From contig JAJLRJ010000008.1 of NCBI GenBank assembly GCA_024195265.1, positions 29,189,432-29,253,431 of the forward strand: DNA of 64,000 bases. The letters are read 5' to 3'. Numbering within the stretch: the stretch's first letter is position 1; the number at the start of each line of letters is the position of its first letter. Source of the DNA: Dendrophyllia cribrosa. Taxonomy: Eukaryota; Cnidaria; Anthozoa; Scleractinia; Dendrophylliidae. The translations under genes were made by a program, and so were the position numbers. The notes under the pieces were generated by a model. That model had not been told where the DNA came from, searched no databases, and worked only from the letters and a program-made list of their open reading frames with translations. This document shows positions 11,498 through 24,075 of this stretch, in pieces.

Positions 11498-12920
11498 ATA
11501 AATGAAGAGTTATGGAGTTACTGTTTTATTGAGGGGATATATTTTGGAAAAGAGAAAAACTTATCTAAAACTGCACCACTTTGGCCCTGACGCAGAGTTG
11601 TACGTGGAGTAACAGTACTTGTCTGTAGCTTCCCAATTATCTTGATCAGGAGCCATTATCGGGGACAGAGAGCTTATTGTATGTCTCTTTTGCAAATTTT
11701 CACAGTCCCCTCTTTCTAATAGGGACTTTAAGATTGTCGGCTACGGTTGGCTACGACGGTTGAATGGGTGTCACGCAACGTAGACAACACGCGAGATGTC
11801 ATCGTCGGACCTTTGAGACGGTGTGTTTTCCCGCGGTTTCTCGTCGTGGTGAAGACAGTTAAACACGGTAAGAATTATTGTCAATAAAATGTCAGTTTTT
11901 CTTTATTTTTCCCTAGTTTTTTTTTACGGAATCATTACCACACATGCTGGAGCATGTGTTTTTCTTGACGTTGGAGATGATTTTAAGTGGATAATTGTAT
12001 TTTTTGTGGAATATGATAAACTTAGGAATTTAGTCTTGTGTTTACATTCAGCTTGGTGAACATGTTAGCGAAAGAAATCTCCTTATCAGATGAAAAGAAC
12101 GTATAAATACATTCCTAATTGTTGTTTTAGATATATTTAAGCATTTAAAGTTCCCGTTGAAGGTAGTTTACCGCAATAACGTATTGAATAATTTGCAGGG
12201 GCTGCTGAGAGGTTATTTTATCTCCATTTTCTTTCATCTTCACCTCGCCAAGATGCAAAGATGTCCGAAACAAGTGAGTACAGTTTTTCTTTTAGATATA
12301 AATAAGACGTTTTCAGACAAATGCCTATCAGTTTCAGCGTAGAATTGAGTCTTGTGCTATTTAATTTCTAAGTATTTCTTAATGTAAACAAGATAGTTAT
12401 TGTTTTAAATAAGCTTATGCTTACGTATAGTTTGATTAACAGCGCCTGTAATTTTTTCCTCTTCTGGTGTTTTGATTATTATATCGTACATTAACGGATG
12501 TTTTTATAGAAATAGGCTTTTGTACATTACCCTTTTCTGCTCCAGCTTAATGCTCCACTTTACCCACTTAAATGCTCGGTCTATCCTCAAAAATGTCACT
12601 AAAATGCTCGGATAATGCTCATAATATCGATAATATATAAGAAAATAGCTTTGGTACTAACAGCAAAAAAAAAACGAATCCTCTAAATCATTGTTCATCC
12701 TTTCATATTTAAGACTAAGAAGTAGACTATCCCTGGGAATTTTTTTGAATTTCGAAATTAAGTCTTCACTTCTCTTTGAAAAGTGATTTTTATTTTTATG
12801 TTCTCTGAACAAAAAAGCTGAAAAAAAGCCACTAAAATGCCCAAATAATAATTAATGCTTTTGCCTCACTAAAATGCTCGAAACAATTGTAGCAAAATTA
12901 ACAAAAGCCTATATTGAAAT

Positions 12921-13005
12921 ACAGTAGAACCCCTGTTAAGCGGCCACCCTCGGGGAAATGGCAACTGGCCGCTTAATGGGTGGCCGCTTAATGGGGGTTA
13001 GACTG
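12921..13005. mobile_element. Pogo/Tigger-like terminal fragment
   Basis: CAGTAGAACCCCTGTTAAGC is followed by three GGCCGCTTAATGGG-type blocks. CAGTAGAACCCCTNTTAA is the usual terminus of pogo/Tigger elements. Only one end is present. Confidence 0.5.
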
Positions 13006-13090
13006 TAGATAAATTATTCCCAGGCTAGTAAAGTAAATTTCAGTTTCAAACTGAATGTGTTTATGTTTGAGAAGTTCACAAATGCACACC

Positions 13091-13169
13091 CATCTAAATA
13101 AACTAGATGTTATTATTATCATTATTATTATTATTGTTATTATTAATTAATTAATTATTATTATTATTC
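13091..13169. repeat. (TTA)n microsatellite
   Basis: TTATTATTATCATTATTATT-type simple repeat ending in ATTATTCAG. The AG lies directly before the Myb-like exon and could serve as its splice acceptor. Confidence 0.85.
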
Positions 13170-13173
13170 AGTG

Positions 13174-14017
13174 GGACCTTTCGTTGGTCTGGAGAAAAAG
13201 ACATACTTCTCCTCAGAGAAGTTCGTTATGTTGAACCTTACAAATTCAAGCATGGCACCAAGGAATCTGGCCAAGCCTGGAATGAGGTGGCTAATGGCGT
13301 GAACAAGCATGAAGGGTTTAAAGCAATGCCCAGGGACCAGAGAAGTGTGAGAGACAGGTTCAATAAACTGTTAGCCGACTCAATGCAAAAATGAGAAAAG
13401 AGGAGGGAGAATCAGGAACAAATCCCGAGCCACTGTCAGAGGCAGAAACTATTTTAGAAGAAATTGAAGAAAAAATTTTGTCAGCAAAGGTTGACTTGGC
13501 TTTATCTACAGCAAAAGACAGCGAACAGCAGAAAAATGAGAGAAAAAAGGCTATGGCCGTAAGAGATGCAGCTTTGAATATATGGGCAAAGTCAAAGTGT
13601 GCTGATTCAGACGAAGATAGTGAGAGTGAGAAACCAAGAAAGAGGAAAAGGAGGCGTGGCAATGATGGTCTGCAGTATCTTGAAGCCAAATGTTAGGCTG
13701 AGGCAGATATGAAAAAGGAAGAAGTAGCCCTTCGCCAGCAAGAATTGGCCTTACAACAGAAGTATCAAGAGCAATTTGAAGCCCAAATGCTTCAGCAGCA
13801 GCAGCAGCACCAACAGCAACAAGCTCTGCAACAACAACAGCAGTTTAATCTGCAGCAGCAGCAGTTTCAACAAACTCAGAATTTAATTGTTGCTTTATTG
13901 CAAAAAATGTCAAAAGGCTTAAGTATTGACTGCTTGGCAATTGAGCTAAGCAATTGGTTTGTTGTTAAGGACACCAATTGTTTGAAAAGATTCAGTGTCT
14001 TTCGAAATACTTTATAA
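13174..14017 (+). pseudogene. Harbinger Myb/SANT-like DNA-binding protein
   Basis: Starts with a SANT/Myb-like helix bundle (FRWSGEKDILLLREVRYVEPY; AWNEVANGVNKHEGF; VRDRFNKLLADS). An acidic coiled segment (ETILEEIEEKILSAKVDLAL), a basic nuclear-signal-like KPRKRKRRR and a glutamine-rich tail (about 13790-13870) follow. In Harbinger elements this protein partners the transposase for nuclear entry and TIR binding. The frame is broken at the A-run near 13390 and by an in-frame TAG at 13694-13696. A short upstream exon with a GTGAGT donor near 12271 is possible, but its phase does not join cleanly. Confidence 0.65.
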
Positions 14018-14620
14018 CTTACGTTATTTCATGGTTTGTTGTACCATTATCATACACTCATTTGTTGTGTGCAACTTTTAATGCATGCCATTGCTTAACT
14101 TTGGCTGCTTTTTTTAATGGCTTTTAGTTAAAAACAAATGATGATTTGTTTTGTGTTCTTGTTTTCTTTTAATGCAAGTGTTGATTATGTTTATCATGGT
14201 GGTCACAAGCTCGAACTAATGTTTCGCAGACTTAGAACTTGTAGTTTGAATTGAGACTGTGGGCAGTTCATAATAAAATTGTTACACTTGTCATAAATGG
14301 ATACCATTGCATTCTATTGTCTTATCTCAAATCATAATTAATGCATTTAATTTTACAACAAACAATGATAATGAAATTAGAATCCAGAAGAAATCTTAAC
14401 TCTAACTTCAGTTTCTAAGGTGTTCTGTTTATCTTACTTTTTGTTAATTTGTACTTGGTAAAATCAACAACTCTGAAAATATGATACAAGTGAAAACATT
14501 TGCACACGAGGGAAAGTAAAATGTCAATTAAGTTTTGATTCTGAATTAAATGGGGGACGTTTTAAAATCTTTCCCTAGCTAATACACATCAGCTCAGTTT
14601 GTGTACTATATTATAAACTA

Positions 14621-15764
14621 TTAGACCAGATAGTCTTGAACGGTTGGGGGATCAAGTTGAAAGAATGTTGAAGTATTGTTACCATATAGACAGGTAAGAG
14701 TGTTTCTAAAAAGTGCAGCGACTATATAATGCTTTCCAACTGCACTTAATCCTAGCTTTAAGTTGTTCTTGAAATCTAGAAACTTGAAGTCGTTCAAGAC
14801 ATCTCCAAACAGCCATTCAACCGACACCCTAACAGAACTCATTGCTTCGTTAAATGCTTGCATGTTTGATGTAAATACTGGGACCTCCCCTATTCGGTAG
14901 GGGGCCATTAAATGAGGACCAAGGGGGTTGGCGGGATCTCCATAGAGACAGAATGTCCCCTCTTGGGCGGTAAGCTACTCTTTCAAGGCTAGTTAGCAGG
15001 CCAGAATCTTTAAGCATTCTTGCATCGTGACGTCGACCCTCCACCGGACCATAAAGATTTCCTATCAGCCCATTGGGCAGTGTCACAGATTGAAATTTTA
15101 GCGCGTGTACACGCTTGTGCCCATTGTACACTATGCGCTGTTTTTCTCCAGGGCGGCATATAGGGCGAACCGTCCCATCAACGAAACCAAAACAATTAGT
15201 GAGGGGACTTCCTTGCCTAGTTATCGCGTTCGCGTATTCTTGAAGGTTAGCCGGGGAGAGAAATGGCTGATTCCAAGAGGTTAAACGAAAACCATGTACT
15301 CCATAGAACCAGTCAAGTACTGTGTTCGTGATCATGCACAGCTCTGGAATTGGACAAGCAAAAGTCGAAATTAAATCGAAATATCGACATGGGTAGGCTA
15401 ATCTTTTAAGCAGTAGGCAAAGTCCTTCCATTCCGCAACAGACTGTTCCCTGTGGGCACCTGAATGTTGCTGGAATCTGAAAACCATTCAGCAGAATTGT
15501 GAGATCGTCTTTGGTCACTCTAAAGTGGGCTTCAAACTCACAAGAATCAAATGAATCCATACAAAATGGATCAAAATCCCAGTACGGATATGAACGATTA
15601 ACGGGCTCGTAATCGTACAGGAACAAAAATTCTCCATCGTCAAGCAAATCATCAGCATAAGCCATTACCAGCGCGTTTCTGACATCTTTGAAAGACATCT
15701 TTCTCTCCAAATGTTGTTTCAGTCTTGCTCTTTTAACTTTTGAACTTAATTTTACAGAATTCAA
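14621..15764 (-). pseudogene. Harbinger transposase (DDE, DDE_Tnp_4 type)
   Basis: Minus-strand frame from 15764. The N-terminal 100 residues include a helical region (FEAHFRVTKDDLTILLNGF). Then come FGFVDGTVRPICRPG (first catalytic Asp), KRVHALKFQSVTLPNGLIGNLYGPVEGRRHDARML (second Asp region) and, in the next frame, RVSVEWLFGDV (catalytic Glu). The change of frame near 14940 separates the last acidic residue from the first two, so the copy cannot make an intact enzyme as it stands. It cuts and pastes DNA at the GGGACTTTAAG ends of the same element. Confidence 0.9.
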
Positions 15765-16087
15765 GCAAGGAAACGCGCCCTTTTACCGCACTCGACCCAG
15801 TCTACCAAATACGCATCCGACCGTCGTAGTCAACCGTAGCCGACAATCTTAAAGTCCCCAATATTCCTGGAATCACCCCTTAGCTTTATAGCTAAACTCA
15901 TTTTTTCTGGCTGAAAGTCGATCTTTATCGTTATCCAACCGAATGCAAGGCTGGTTCTACAGCAATTTGTTAGCCGTTAAATAAACTAGCCCAAGCAGTA
16001 GAGATAGACTGCACAGCAGGCATTATTGGGTACGGTTTTCGTGGTTTAGGGGCGCCTGCGTGAAGCGCGAAACACGCACACAGGCAG

Positions 16088-16275
16088 CAGGGGTGGTGTA
16101 GTGGTGAGAGCACTCGCCTCCCACCAATGAGGCCCGGGTTCGATTCCCGGACCCTGCGTCATATGTGGGTTGAGTTTGTTGTTGGTTCTCTCCTTGCTCT
16201 GAGAGGTTTTTCTCCGGGTACTCCGGTTTTCCCCTCCTCAAAAACCAACACTTCCAAATTCCAATTCGATCTGGA
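16088..16275 (+). mobile_element. tRNA-derived SINE
   Basis: The first 72 bases look like a tRNA. A GCAGGGG/ACCCTGC acceptor stem, an A-box (GTGGTGTAGTGGTGAGAGC) and a B-box (GGTTCGATTCC) are present. The anticodon loop is enlarged and no functional tRNA fold is kept. A body follows with GGTTTTTCTCCGGGTACTCC and CAAAAACCAACACTTCC. RNA polymerase III promoter boxes inside the head would drive its transcription. Confidence 0.75.
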
Positions 16276-16432
16276 ATCCGAGGGCCACAGGTTTGTTAGA
16301 CTCCACAGTAAGGGAGGGGAGGGGGGAGCGGCAGATTTAATAGACGGAAGGGGGAGGGGTGACATGAAAATGTAAGAGACTGAAAAAAATTTCGGCCCCT
16401 CGGGTCTTATTTTTTTGGGAAGATAAGGAGAT

Positions 16433-16448
16433 GGGGGGGGGGGGGGGG
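16433..16448. repeat. Poly-G tract (16 G)
   Basis: Uninterrupted run of 16 G in a G-rich stretch (16310-16460). No other function is visible. Confidence 0.85.
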
Positions 16449-16499
16449 AACCCTCCCCTAGATCTGTCACTGGTAACAGTAACTTACATGACCCTTACG

Positions 16500-17240
16500 T
16501 GTGTAAGTCCGGGACAGACAGAAACAACGAAATTATGCAGATTGCAGGCTTAAGGCCCTGCAAAAGAATATTTTTGTTTCTAACTGATATCAACAGTATC
16601 CCTTGGAATCACGTACGTCAAAGAACAGCCACGAGGGTATTTAGCGTGGAATTGAATACCTGAGAAGTGATATTGCATGGCTTCTTCGAAAGACGATGTT
16701 TGTGTACTTTCTTTATATAGTATGTATACTTTCTTGTAAAATAGTGAGCTTTGATTTGAAGCGAAAAATACAGACGTACTATTCACAAATGATAAATTTA
16801 TCTAGAGTGAATTCCTGTTCTTCCCAATTTTATAACCAAAATGTGAACTTTGTAGAGAGTGAAGAAGCCATTCTAACTGCAGTCCTACAAGAGAGCGAGC
16901 TATTGGCAAAAACCGATATTTCTTGCTTAGAAAAAAACATGTCTAAATCAAACAAAGTTTATGAAAACAAGTATAGGTAGTTTTCACGTTACGTCATGGC
17001 GGCCATGGTGGTGCTCACCTACAAAAGAATTTTAATGAACTTTTTTTGTTATGTGCACCAACATGGCCGCCATGGCCTTTGTCATTTGAGTCCCACAGGA
17101 CTGAAGGTCACGTGAGTGAAAACCATAAAGCGTCTTTAAATGGAACTGTTTCAGGTACTGAGTGTTGACTCTATTCTTCTGTCCTTTCACTAAGTGTAGG
17201 TGAATTCTACGAAAAAAATGAAAAACATTAAGACTTATGA
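16500..17240. other. No gene seen
   Basis: A minus-strand frame at 16580-16786 ends with a protein-like segment (FSGIQFHAKYPRGCSLTYV) that may be a lone decayed exon. No family recognised. GGCGGCCATGG-type palindromic sequence occurs near 17000-17075. Confidence 0.35.
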
Positions 17241-17244
17241 GATA

Positions 17245-17348
17245 ATTTCCCACAACCACTGCAACCTCTACAACCCACACAACCCTCACAACCCCTACAA
17301 CCCTCAAAACCCCCACAAACACTGCAACCCCCACAACCCTCACTACCC
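17245..17348. repeat. CAACCC-type minisatellite, left half
   Basis: Imperfect repeats of ACAACCCCTAC / ACAACCCTCAC / ACTGCAACCCC. The array stops at CTAGAAC (17349-17355). The same array resumes after the same heptamer at 25815, showing that one minisatellite was split by an insertion. Confidence 0.85.
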
Positions 17349-17355
17349 CTAGAAC

Positions 17356-17470
17356 AGGGTCGTAACGAGGTATGTGGGATCAGGGATCAGAGGGGTGGGA
17401 TCAGGGATCACTGCCCCGGGATCAGGGATCATAAGGGTGGGATCAGGGATCAGAGTTAAAATCAGGAATC
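17356..17470. repeat. Subterminal GGGATCAGGGATCA repeats
   Basis: Four close copies within 115 bases of the left end, with the same motif inverted in logic near 25698-25735 at the right end. Subterminal repeats of this sort are usual transposase binding sites. Confidence 0.6.
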
Positions 17471-18481
17471 AAAATAATTTTTGAAAGAGAAAAAGTTAAG
17501 ACAGATAAACATAAAAAGATCAGGGAATAAAGTTGAAACAGGCCACGTTGCATCTATAACTATAAAGCAAAAAAATAAGAACTGGAAAGATCATCTGTCA
17601 ATTACTCTAATTATAACTAATCTGTTAAACATTAATGACTTTGTATAAACCGCATGTTCAGCTAATAAGTTCAATCACTCCCATGCGCTTCGGATATCCG
17701 CTTTTTGGTCTTCTTTTCGCGTTTTTCAAACCTCGGCTTTTACAACTACTTATGTGAATTTTTGACAGAGCTCCTTCCTGCTGCGTTGCACAAGATGCTA
17801 ACTAACGCATGTAGCACAGTACTACACAACAGTTACAAGCTTGTTGCACAGCAGATAAACAGACTGAGTATTTCTCATCTATTGAGATATACCTACAACG
17901 CCACTGTACAGCTATAAAAGAGCCATTCCTTGTGTCAGAAAATATCTTACATGCTTAAGAAATCAGCCAAATAGCCTACAAAGAAACACAACTAACATCG
18001 GATCGAAAATGCACCATTGTTATTGGCTAAACTAAACAAGCCAATGAAAAGATTTAACATTTGATCCTCCCCAAGCGCTCATAAGTAGCTAAACATTCTA
18101 CAACGCCAAATCATTCTACGAGACCTTTCTACATGGGAGTAACTGACCCAGGGGGGGATACTCGAAATTTACATGACGGGGGGGGGGGGGTCCGACGTAT
18201 TTCTTTGGGTCTAAAATTTCGACCCTCGGTATTTTTGGGGGTCTTAAAAAAAATAAGGGTATTTTTTTGGGTTTCAAATCTCAGAGCAACGTTTTTGTTG
18301 CGATCAGTGCCGGGGTTTACGTGGATCAGATTATTCGATTCGTTTGAACTTTTTTTCAGCGACGTGTGAGTTCCGGAAAAAGTACCGATAAAGAAGACAA
18401 TACAATGTTTCAATTTGCAATCTTGTTTACTTTGTCTGGTTTCGACTCATTATAATGTCAATCAATCGTCACTTAAGCTGT

Positions 18482-19054
18482 TCATAAAACTTGTACTTGT
18501 AAGCCCTTTTGCTTGAGCACGTGCTTGATTTCATTAGCTCGGATCCTGCCTGTCTTGAATGTGACCTCCACAGGAACATTTATTCCTCCCCCCGGGAAGC
18601 CAACGACCTCCAGGATCATTGAAAGGTTCTCCAGTGACTTTGCTGCAATAGGTAAGCAAAAGAGAAGCAAAGCATGAATTACTATGTAAACTGATGCGGT
18701 TAGGAAATTTAATTCACCCCCTCCAAGTTGAATCGTCCGGGAATCTCGTGCGCTAGAGTGTCATATTCAAATTGTTTATCCATATACATACCAGGAAATG
18801 TTAGTACGTAGTGACCAGAGAACAGATACGACTTCCTTTTGAAGATGCCCAAGTTGACCTCTTTTGCGGTCGGTTAGCTTGAATGCTCTCCCTTTGTCTT
18901 CGATTTTCCTCTCAGCAACGAACGTTTCACCAATCACCACGTCAAACGAACATTCCTGATAACCTTTTGATACGCATTGTATGATGACAGTCGTTTCATC
19001 CAGACTGGAACTGGAATCATAAGGAGTTTCCATTTTGATGTCCAGCAATAGCAT
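18482..19054 (-). pseudogene. Unknown two-exon minus-strand gene in the 5.9-kb transposon
   Basis: Exon 1 (from 19054) encodes METPYDSSSSLDETTVIIQ and a beta-rich stretch. A GTATGT donor lies near 18788. A good acceptor (CCTATTGCAG, near 18646) leads into KSLENLSMILEVVGFPGG and VEVTFKTGRIRANEIKH. The downstream part of exon 1 must be read in a shifted frame (GIFKRKSYLFSGHYVLTF) for the splice phase to fit, so there is at least one frameshift. Family unknown. It is divergent to the main gene and may be an accessory protein. Confidence 0.4.
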
Positions 19055-19791
19055 CAGCGTTTGCCAGTTTTTGCTGTGATGTGTCGCAACTGAAATTCTA
19101 TCTTATTTCGTTTTCCGCGGTTTTTACGCAATGGTGTTTTTGGTTGTTTCCCGTGGCGTTAGTCAATCGACTGTGACAATTCTGACACTATTTCAATTGC
19201 GTCGCATTTGGCTAAAAATATTTACGCAGACTTTTAGTTTAATTATTTTTCACTCCGAGCCTTCTGCAAGCCTTTGTATAGTGGAGCATGTAATTTATTT
19301 CACTGATTTATAATTTTCGGGGTTTCAATGAGGGTTTCTTTTTTAAATGGCGATTGAATCTTTTAAATTTTGAGTAAACTGGAATACCCAACGCGTCTAT
19401 CTTTAGCTGCATCTTTTTGTGCCCAATGGAAGTACTTTTGTGAAGGAAAAATAATACTCTCGTAATTTTTCATAGCAATTAAAATGCGAAATACGACACA
19501 GCTGCTGGCTCAAACACGATAATGACGGTAACACCTTGCAATAACAGTCCATTTTCTATTAAATTTTACTTGTTTTTTCTAAAATCTATTTTCCAGGCGT
19601 GGGAGGGGGTTTATTTCTGTGAACGGAAATTCCAGATGGGCGGAGGATGGGGTCCAATCGCCATCTTAACCCTCTCAACCCATTTGCATTCTTTGTTCAT
19701 CAAGAATTTGTCCATAAGTTGTCTTGAGAAAAAGGCTTAGGTAACACTGTTTTATCAACTCTATTCACCTTAGGCGTGGAAGATTATATTC

Positions 19792-22700
19792 ATGATGGCA
19801 TGCAGGGTAAAAATTGCATACGGCGAAGACATCTACAAAGTTACTGTCAAAGAATACCAAGAACTTCTTGACTATATTTATAACATCTTTAAAGATACCT
19901 CTCGTGTTACAAACTTTAAACTAAAATACGTGGACTCTGAGGGCGATGTCATTGTTCTTAAGTGCGAAAAAGACTTCGAAGAGGCAGCGAGAGAATTTGA
20001 AGGCGGGGTTTTGAAGTTATCAATCGACGAGATGACCCTTACCGCGTCTAGCACGGGGTTTAGCAATCCGGTCATAACTACGCCTGTAGCTGTAGACTTG
20101 ACTGGTGCAGACTATATTGAAACTGAAAGTAATGAAGCTGAATCCAATGACGGGGACTTGCTTGAACCCAAGGCTAAACAAAGAAAGCTTGAGCAACCGA
20201 AGTTTGATGAAATGTGCAAAATGTTATCACACAGCCATCACAACTTATATGGCATTGAGTGTACATTCGAAGTGCTTGCCAAAAATGGAGCATCTGTTAT
20301 CCATTGTCCTTTTTGCGACAGCGATATTAAGCCACAAAAGGGGAAGCCAGGATCTCTACAGCCATTCGAAGAACACATCAAGAGAGGAAGTCATCGTTCC
20401 AACGTGCTCTCTTTGTGTAACCGTGAGGGATTGCAAGGTGAGAATTTTGATGACATTGAGCTAAGAGAAATTATGGCTCGACGACTTCTGCAAGTTAAAG
20501 CGCCTGGCGTATTTAAAGTAATGAAACGTGAGGATGGGTTGCTTGTGGCTGAATGTAAGTTCTGTGGACCATCAAAAGAAATCAAGCTGTTACCAAAGTC
20601 ATCTTCTCTGGAAGCTAGCATCAGTAGTCACATTAATGGTAAGCCTCATGCAACAGCCGCTAAATTTGGTCCACAGAGCAGAATCAGTTCGTTTATGACT
20701 TCAAGCACCACAGATTCACTAAGCAAGAAATCGGGCGATCACTCCTGACCCTCCACGAGGCCTCTAGAATATTGTTTAGGATTTCATAAAGAAACAGTTA
20801 CAGTCAATAAAGACAAGGAAAACGAATCAGTTGTAAATATAAAACCTATGATGTACGAACAACATGTCTCAACAGCAGGTGGTGCAATTGAATGGTACCC
20901 AGAACCTCATTTCCAGGAAGGGCCTATTAAAGGGACATTCCGCCATGTCAATTGTTTCCGAGTGGCATATAAACGAACTTTTAAAGGTGGAGCCTGTGAG
21001 AACTGTGCAAAGATAGAGTCTCTGAACACGTTTCGTTGCAAAGTTAGACGACGAGCCAATTTGACAGATGATAGTAATAATTATGACTCGTTGCCTTACC
21101 AATTTCTCCCACATTCGGAAATATGCCAGAGGTTGAGGCAAAGCCGTAAGAAAGAAGAACAATTATATCACAAGACCTTTTTATTGTCCCACGAACTTCA
21201 GCGCGCAAATAAGTCCAAATTTGATAACAAGAAGAAATTTCAAAAAATATGCGCTAAAGGCAACTTTGGCGAGATAGCATGCAATGTTTCAAAGGCAGTT
21301 AGAAAGAACCGGCTGGTGGGTAAAGGAGGTGTTATGGACTTGCTATCCACCATTAGTAAGAACCTACCCAAAGATGAAGGCTCTTGTGGAAAACTCTACA
21401 AGAACTGCAAAACAACAACTGATTTTTACGAACTGATACTCATGATGTTTGGTCCCAAGGCTTGCACCTTCGTGGCGGATAATCTGGTTGGCCCTCATGT
21501 ACATACTGTTCAATTAAGGAGAAGCTGCAATTTAAAGCCGGAGCTTGTCTGATCCAAGATCGGTTTTCAAAGTTACCGCCGGGATATACAAGGCTTTGAA
21601 AGAAAAGCTGAACGAAGATAAGCAAGTACCATTTGAGCAGCGTATAGAGTACGACGAGAAGACGGATCAAGTTTATGGCTACTGTGGAAAAAAGGGAGAA
21701 GGACATAAATGTGAGGACTATTACAACTTCAAGGTATGCATATGCAGAGAACACTGACAAAAAAGTTGTGTTTATATTGAATCTTTGAACCCCTCAAAAG
21801 CCACCTCACTTCCTAATTAGTCTCTTTGGCACTTGTGATAAATAGCGCCCATGCATATTTACTCATTACTCATAGCGACGATATTTTAACATTTCATTAT
21901 ATTTTTATGCCGATGTAGGTTGGTGATTCCTATGAAGAACTCGTTACCAAAATGAACAACTCCCAGGTTGCAACCATGGCTAAAGTCATTATGATAAACC
22001 CCTTTGATAGACGTTTTCCTCAGCTTGCGATTCATATCCAGGTATGAAATAATAATTTATTAGAAAAAATTAGGATGAACAATATGATAACTAAAACAAG
22101 TGCAGTCTGTTTACATCTGTGTTCTTGGCTTGTCAATGACCTATTGCTTAATTACTCAATTAGCAAAGAATAGGGTACCACACTTTTATTTTTAAACATA
22201 TTTTCAGGTATTTATTAACAAATGGTTTCCCTTTGGGGAATTCATAATTAACTGATTGCTAAACTTGTGATAACTGTTATTCTCCACAGGCCACTTGCAA
22301 TCGATTTGACCACAACCACGTACTCCACCAATGGCTAAAGTACAGGGATCTTGCTCTTGCGGAGCTGTATGATACACTTGGTCCTGTGAAAGGTAACTCA
22401 TCAGATGGAGACTCCAGAAGAAGAAAACTGCACCTTGGCCAGAGTTGCGATACTGCTGGAGGCACGAGATTCAAACCAGTACCAATCGATGTGGCTTTCT
22501 CTTCTCCGCGAAGCTTGAAAATGGAGTGGTGACAAACATGTCTGACCAAGACTATATACATAACCATAAGAAAGCTGACCGTCATCTTGACCATGCAAGC
22601 AGGGAGCTGCGTATGGGGGTCTACCTTGTGCACTGCAACATCCTAAGGCAACTCGCTGAAATTTTTAGTCCTCATGTGCATGGTATGCGGGATGAAGACA

Positions 22701-23985
22701 TAAACAGGCGTGACATGCAGAACTGGACGGCTTGCCAGCGCATTGCTTTCCGAAGGTTAGAGAATGCCTGCGGAAGATGGCTAGAGGTTTAGACGGCGTT
22801 CCCCAAAATGAGCAAACTCTTGGGCTGTGGGTGTACCTTGACATGATCTACGACTATGTTGAGATGTTCGTCAGTCTGAAAGCCTCGTACTACCAGAGAA
22901 TTATCAATGCCGGATAACGTTTCTGGGTATCTGGCGAAATCATGTTATCAGATCAAGGGGGTTGACACTTTCCAAAAATTTCTTGAGTTGGGAAGCTTTC
23001 CAAGACTTGTTGCTATCATGCCATTTTGTAGTTGTCCTGATTGTCGATTTCAGCATGCATTTCCCACACCTAAAATGCCCACAAGACCGAAGCGGGGAGG
23101 ATGGATGTGAAGTTTTCTTCAGTGAAATGGTTCTTGGGTGCAAAATCATCATGCTTATACCATCCTGGATATGGTGAGGAACCACTCGTCGATCACCAGA
23201 ATTGCTGAGATAAATAGTACCAATCCCAAGTTGAAGCTCAGAAGAAGCAACAGCAAGCAAGACATCATCTGGGACAAACAATATGAGCCTGGTAATCGTG
23301 CAGACATACGACCCTGAAGGATATCCAACAGAAGAAGAAATCGTCAATGCCTGGAGAGAGGGAATTGCAAAAGCACAGCGTATGGAAAGACTGGTTGGCT
23401 TAGATAGACCTGACAACAACTCTGATGACAATAACAGTGACGATGATGACGATGGGAGCTCGCCTGAGTGGTTTGACAAACCATACAAGAACATCTCTCT
23501 AGCCCAACTCATTGAAAATATGACAACGGATCAAGAAATCGAAGACGAAATGGCTGACAGTATGTCTACCCTTGAACGTGATTGGAGATCTGAAGAAGAG
23601 CAAGAGAGCTCGTTGTTTGGAGACTCGCAGCGTTTGATTGGCGACACCTTGTATCAGGCAGAAGTTATAAAATGGTAACAGCGCACACAATTCCTACATT
23701 TTCGTTCCCGAAGTCAATGCCATGGTCCATAAAGCAAAGGTAATTAAGGAACTAGCCAAAAACAAAAAGGTGTCAGCCGATCGTCTCATTCGAGTACAGC
23801 AAGCCCGTGAGGAAAGAGAATCAAGTTCTTGTGAGACTTCTACCGATGATGAAGAACGCTACAATGTGGGATTATGGGATGACATTACCTTCGAAAATGA
23901 ACGGCGATACGACGATCGAAGACCATACGGACTGGCCCAAGTGCTGCGCATGCGCTGTCTAACGTCAACAAGGCGACGCAAAAAA
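19792..23985 (+). pseudogene. PB1-domain / zinc-finger transposon gene, spliced and decayed
   Basis: Residues 5-75 form a PB1-like ubiquitin fold (RVKIAYGEDIYKVTVKEYQE; YVDSEGDVIVLKCEKDFEEA). Two CxxC...H-H zinc fingers follow (CPFCDSDI ... HIKRGSH; CKFCG ... HINGKPH). An in-frame TGA at 20746-20748 interrupts the frame, which continues to 21552. Two introns with consensus ends and phase 0 are visible: 21734-21918 and 22042-22289. Later exons include NPFDRRFPQLAIHIQ, SSDGDSRRRKL, DQDYIHNHKKADRHLDH, DINRRDMQNWTACQRIAF, CEVFFSE and GYPTEEEIVNAWREGIAKA, in changing frames. I recognise this only as a multicopy cnidarian-type element protein. A transposase role is inferred from its place between the TIRs. 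Confidence 0.65.
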
Positions 23986-24000
23986 TGAGGCTCCGTCGGA

Positions 24001-24024
24001 CCCCCCCCCCCCCCCCCCCCCCCC
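24001..24024. repeat. Poly-C tract (24 C) in the transposon TIR
   Basis: Part of the right TIR of the 5.9-kb transposon. The equivalent G run at 18178-18191 is shorter. Confidence 0.9.
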
Positions 24025-24075
24025 TGTTATGGAAATTTCGAGTATCCCCCCTGGGGTAACTGATGAGGTTCACCA

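Larger units (their letters stand above)
11722..15858. mobile_element. PIF/Harbinger DNA transposon
   Basis: A 4.1-kb element with inverted ends of about 50 bp. The left end starts GGGACTTTAAGATTGTCGG and continues CTACGGTTGGCTACGACGG. The right end is its complement with a few mismatches, finishing AATCTTAAAGTCCC at 15858. Inside are the two genes typical of Harbinger: a Myb/SANT-like DNA-binding protein on plus (13174-14017) and the DDE transposase on minus (14621-15764). I could not define the expected 3-bp TWA target duplication. Confidence 0.85.
18147..24055. mobile_element. 5.9-kb DNA transposon with 8-bp target duplication
   Basis: Ends begin CCCAGGGGGGGATACTCG, then AAATTTACATGACGGGG and a G run before GTCCGACG. 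The right end is the complement, with a 24-base C run at 24001-24024. The octamer GTAACTGA flanks both sides exactly (18139-18146; 24056-24063). Eight-base duplications are known for hAT, P and KDZ-type elements. The internal spliced gene does not match those transposases in any motif I can point to. Confidence 0.85.

Noticed and set aside
11722..15858. TWA target duplication of the Harbinger element
   Set aside because: Flanks (ATA left, CAA right) do not match, so no duplication is claimed.
16088..16160. Functional tRNA gene
   Set aside because: Promoter boxes and acceptor stem are present, but the anticodon arm is enlarged and a SINE body follows, so it is a tRNA-derived SINE head.
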